Positions 61,350 to 64,000 of a DNA stretch of 64,000 nt are shown here, piece after piece. The stretch is from Wuchereria bancrofti (lineage: Eukaryota > Nematoda > Chromadorea > Rhabditida > Onchocercidae): positions 5,146,495 through 5,210,494 of the forward strand of contig SSBO01000003.1 in assembly GCA_005281725.1 (NCBI GenBank), read 5' to 3'. The notes under the pieces are model-generated. The model ran no database searches and was not told where the DNA came from. It saw only the letters and a list, made by a program, of their open reading frames with translations. Both the position numbers and the translations under genes were made by a program. Positions within the stretch are counted from its first letter, which is position 1, and every line of letters begins with the position of its first letter.

Positions 61350-62802
61350 ATGCAGCAAAGTCGCAGAAGATCGTATCAAAAACAAATGGAATTGAAAGCA
61401 CGTGGAAAACGTGAACGTGAATTGAACACGAAAACTGAAGATGTTACTAGAAAGTACAAGCAGTACGTGCTAATCAGAATTTAAAAGCTTAAATTTTCAC
61501 TAATTTTAGTGAATTCATATTCGAAATGTTTTTAAGGAAATCCTCCTTATGTTATGAATACAAATATATTGAAACTTGAGAATTTTAAAGAGTGAGAGGC
61601 AGGAAATTTGAAGGGTAATGCAAGAAATATCACAATTTCAGGAATTTTCATAGAACATGTTAATAACTAATTAAATTTGCTTATCTCCCCTTTGATGAGT
61701 TTTTATTTTTAAAGAATAGGAGAGAAACAGAACAGAAAGAACAGAAACTTTCATGGATAACTGATTTCAGATAATGCATAAGTAAACCATAAAAGCATTT
61801 TTCAGATACTTACAAAAAAAGGGTCAAATTGCGAGAAAATCAGGTACCTTTTCGAAGTTAAAAATTTTAATTGGTTTTTCATTATTGAGACTTAGATGTA
61901 AAAACTCCACAGAGTGTCAAACATTTTTTTTTTGCGCAGCACGACGTCAGAAATAATTTTCTTTTAAACAGTAATTCATAAAAATACGTCTGTTATTTGA
62001 AATTTTGATTTTTTTACCTAATATTTTAAAGATTAATGATCATTTAACCCTGGTCACCATCTATTTTTAAGTATATGTTGAATTGTTAAATGTTTTTAAA
62101 TTGTAATTTACCATTCCACATCAGACAATTGTTTTCTAGACAAAGAAGGAGTTCGCGGGGAAAGGTTATTTGAACAACAGATAGCTGTGCCTCCTGAATC
62201 GAGAGAAGTTAACAAGTAGGTCCTTTATTTTCAAATTTCGAATAATTTGTGCTATTGGGTATATTTTGTTATCTATTGATTTGCAAACTTTTTCCCTACT
62301 AAGACAGCTTTAATCTTCAATGGTAAGATTAAATTATGTTCCAATATTCAGTATTAAGTATTAGATTCTTTGCAGTGAGCCGCTTCAAGACAATTCCGAT
62401 TCCAAAAATAATTCTGCATCACCGGCCGAGGAAGTAAGCATTTACTTTTCATTCAATCAGTCTTTCGTTTCTTCAGAAAAACATCTTACATAACAGAAAT
62501 TGATATGTAGAATATCGTTCTGAAAGAATTTTGATCTTAAGATGTAAAAATGATTATAGGACTTAAAAACTGTTGACAAAAAAGACGAAACTTTTGCACC
62601 ATCTTCGAGCAATAAAATGAGAAAAACGGCTTTTTCTTTAGTCATACAACATTAGCTCGCTGATCACTCGCTGTAATTGTTAATTTATCTCAGAAAAGTT
62701 TTCTATCATTTTGAAACTAATTAACTATTTGTTCAGGCAGAGCAGAATCGTGAAACTGCAGGTAGTATCGATGAATTGACGAAATATCCAGGACATGAGT
62801 AA
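61350..62802 (+). CDS. Small charged, low-complexity protein or tail exons
   Basis: Five exons join in phase: 61350-61462, 61806-61843, 62140-62215, 62376-62433, 62737-62802, giving 116 residues from the ATG at 61350. The acceptor at 61332 leaves an open frame upstream of that ATG (ISNAE), so the exon could be internal or follow a spliced leader. The protein is strongly basic first (QQSRRRSYQKQMELKARGKR, then YLQKKGQIARKSG) and acidic and polar later (NSDSKNNSASPAEEAEQN), with no membrane segment or cysteines. It looks disordered, possibly nucleic-acid or membrane-surface binding. No family recognised. It could be the second gene of an operon with the four-pass protein, or an alternative cytosolic tail of it. 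A polyA signal lies at 62913-62918. Confidence 0.62.
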
Positions 62803-64000
62803 TGTTTAGTCATATTTAAATACAATGGAATAATTAGAAATAGAAATTTCGCGAAATTTATATTTCTTTTCTATTTTATATTTGTGAAAATCTGATTTTC
62901 ATTTAAAAATTTAATAAAATAATTTTGAAATATTTTAACGCTGCCGATACAGTCTTGTTCGCTTGAAACACTTACATCAGAATCAAAAATGTCCACTTAT
63001 CCCATGTAAAGTAATTTTTTTTTTTTGCGTACGTCAACTTCTAAAAATTAGTAAAAACACGACATTTAGTAAAACATAGAAATGAATGGTATGAAAAACT
63101 GACATTACCTGTATGGGTTGATCACGGGAGTAATTAATGTAAGTTGAGCTTAATTGCTTTTACAAATCACCTGCTAAAATTAGAAAACTTCAAAATTATG
63201 AATTAAAATTCTTACTTAAGTCCCAAACAATTATACATAAGAATTCTTGAAGCCGAAAATCAACATATTAAATATGTGAAAAAAATCTAAGCATTGGATG
63301 GGTCTTGTGAATTAAAATTCGTATTTTATGAATTAAAATACATATTGGATCTTTAAGATATTGAAAGGCCAATTTGTCAGAAATGTAGAATTGATTGATT
63401 TCAAAATTACGAAGTCAAAAAAGTACCCATTTTGATATTCAAAAGGTAAAGTTAGTGTGCCACCATGTAGTCACCGTGGACGGAATTGTAATTTATGGCA
63501 ATTGATCCTTTAAGCATTTTTTCCAGAAGATACAAAAATTTCTGGTAATTCTTTTCTTGTTACTCTGGCCGAACAGAGTTAATTAACAATTGTTCATTTG
63601 TCAATAAATATTACCATCTATCAAACTGAAAAGTGGTGAACTTTTATTTCAAATAGAAAAGATGCTAAAATAAAATTTACTAAAATATTAAGGATTAACA
63701 TTCTTTAGAATTTCCCAGCCTACAAGAGAAAGAAATATATTTTAATGGAGAATGAAATATTTCGAACTCTCTCCAATTTGCTACTCGTATATATTCTGCA
63801 ACTAGTTTTTCAGTTGTAGTGTCGTTACGAAAATTTTCATAATTGCATCTATTCGAAAAGCAAATATTGCTGTAAAAAAAGCAATTGTCAGGGACGGTGT
63901 AGCAATAAGAGAATTCTGATCATGTTTGATGTTTGTGCAAAGAGGCATTAATTAATCTTTTAACTAAGTTACTGTTAAAATTCAAAAAACAGTAACCTTG
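62803..64000. other. Intergenic to window end
   Basis: AT-rich spacer beginning with the 3' UTR and AATAAA (62913-62918) of the preceding gene. No coding exon, RNA gene or notable repeat could be supported. Confidence 0.4.

Noticed and set aside
1..64000. CRISPR arrays, bacterial operons, Wolbachia-derived insertions, rRNA/SL-RNA clusters, let-7 or lin-4 microRNAs
   Set aside because: No repeat-spacer array, no long uninterrupted bacterial-type frames, and none of the expected conserved RNA sequences were seen on either strand.

Overview
The window looks like chromosomal DNA from a parasitic nematode, most likely a filarial or other clade III species. It is strongly AT-rich, its genes are split by roughly 50-1000 bp introns with GT...TTTCAG borders, several start codons lie just downstream of TTTCAG-type acceptors suited to spliced-leader addition, and the proteins recognised are typically metazoan or nematode (an ephexin RhoGEF, a NAB/MAB-10 co-repressor, a DMSR-type peptide receptor). 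The exact species cannot be told from the sequence. There are no bacterial-style operons, ribosome binding sites, CRISPR arrays, tRNAs or rRNAs. Gene models were built by hand from reading frame, splice sites and phase, and none has transcript support.

Layout. 1-9161 (+): most of an ephexin-like Rho guanine nucleotide exchange factor (DH-PH-SH3), cut at its 5' end by the window edge. 11285-12176 (-): a small proline-rich protein with one C-terminal membrane segment. 13612-14042: a candidate solo LTR. 14942-15603 (+): a short secreted, amidated-peptide precursor whose last peptide resembles the PDF family. 16331-17518 (-): a small coiled-coil protein visible only after joining four short exons. 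17519-33038: a long gene-poor stretch with repeats, a GC-rich patch, one orphan exon candidate and a doubtful secreted-protein ORF. 33039-38562 (+): the NAB-family transcriptional co-repressor, orthologous to C. elegans mab-10. 38563-48056: gene-poor, with a second copy of a SINE-like repeat and two tiny hydrophobic-start ORFs. 48057-51276 (-): a complete seven-exon GPCR of the DMSR (FMRFamide-like peptide receptor) type. 51277-59286: gene-poor. 59287-60706 (+): a four-pass membrane protein, followed at 61350-62802 (+) by a small charged protein that may be its operon partner or extra tail.

How the genes relate. There is no single pathway here. Several products belong to neuronal or developmental signalling: ephexin (Rho GTPase and actin control downstream of Eph receptors), a neuropeptide precursor candidate, a peptide GPCR, and MAB-10 (the LIN-29 cofactor in late developmental timing). 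The neighbourhood gives no evidence that they are co-regulated. The most unusual observations are the PDF-like precursor, the phase-consistent 10-nt microexon in the ephexin gene, a triplicated intron/exon border that can switch the four-pass protein to a one-pass form, and a pair of SINE-like repeats flanking mab-10.
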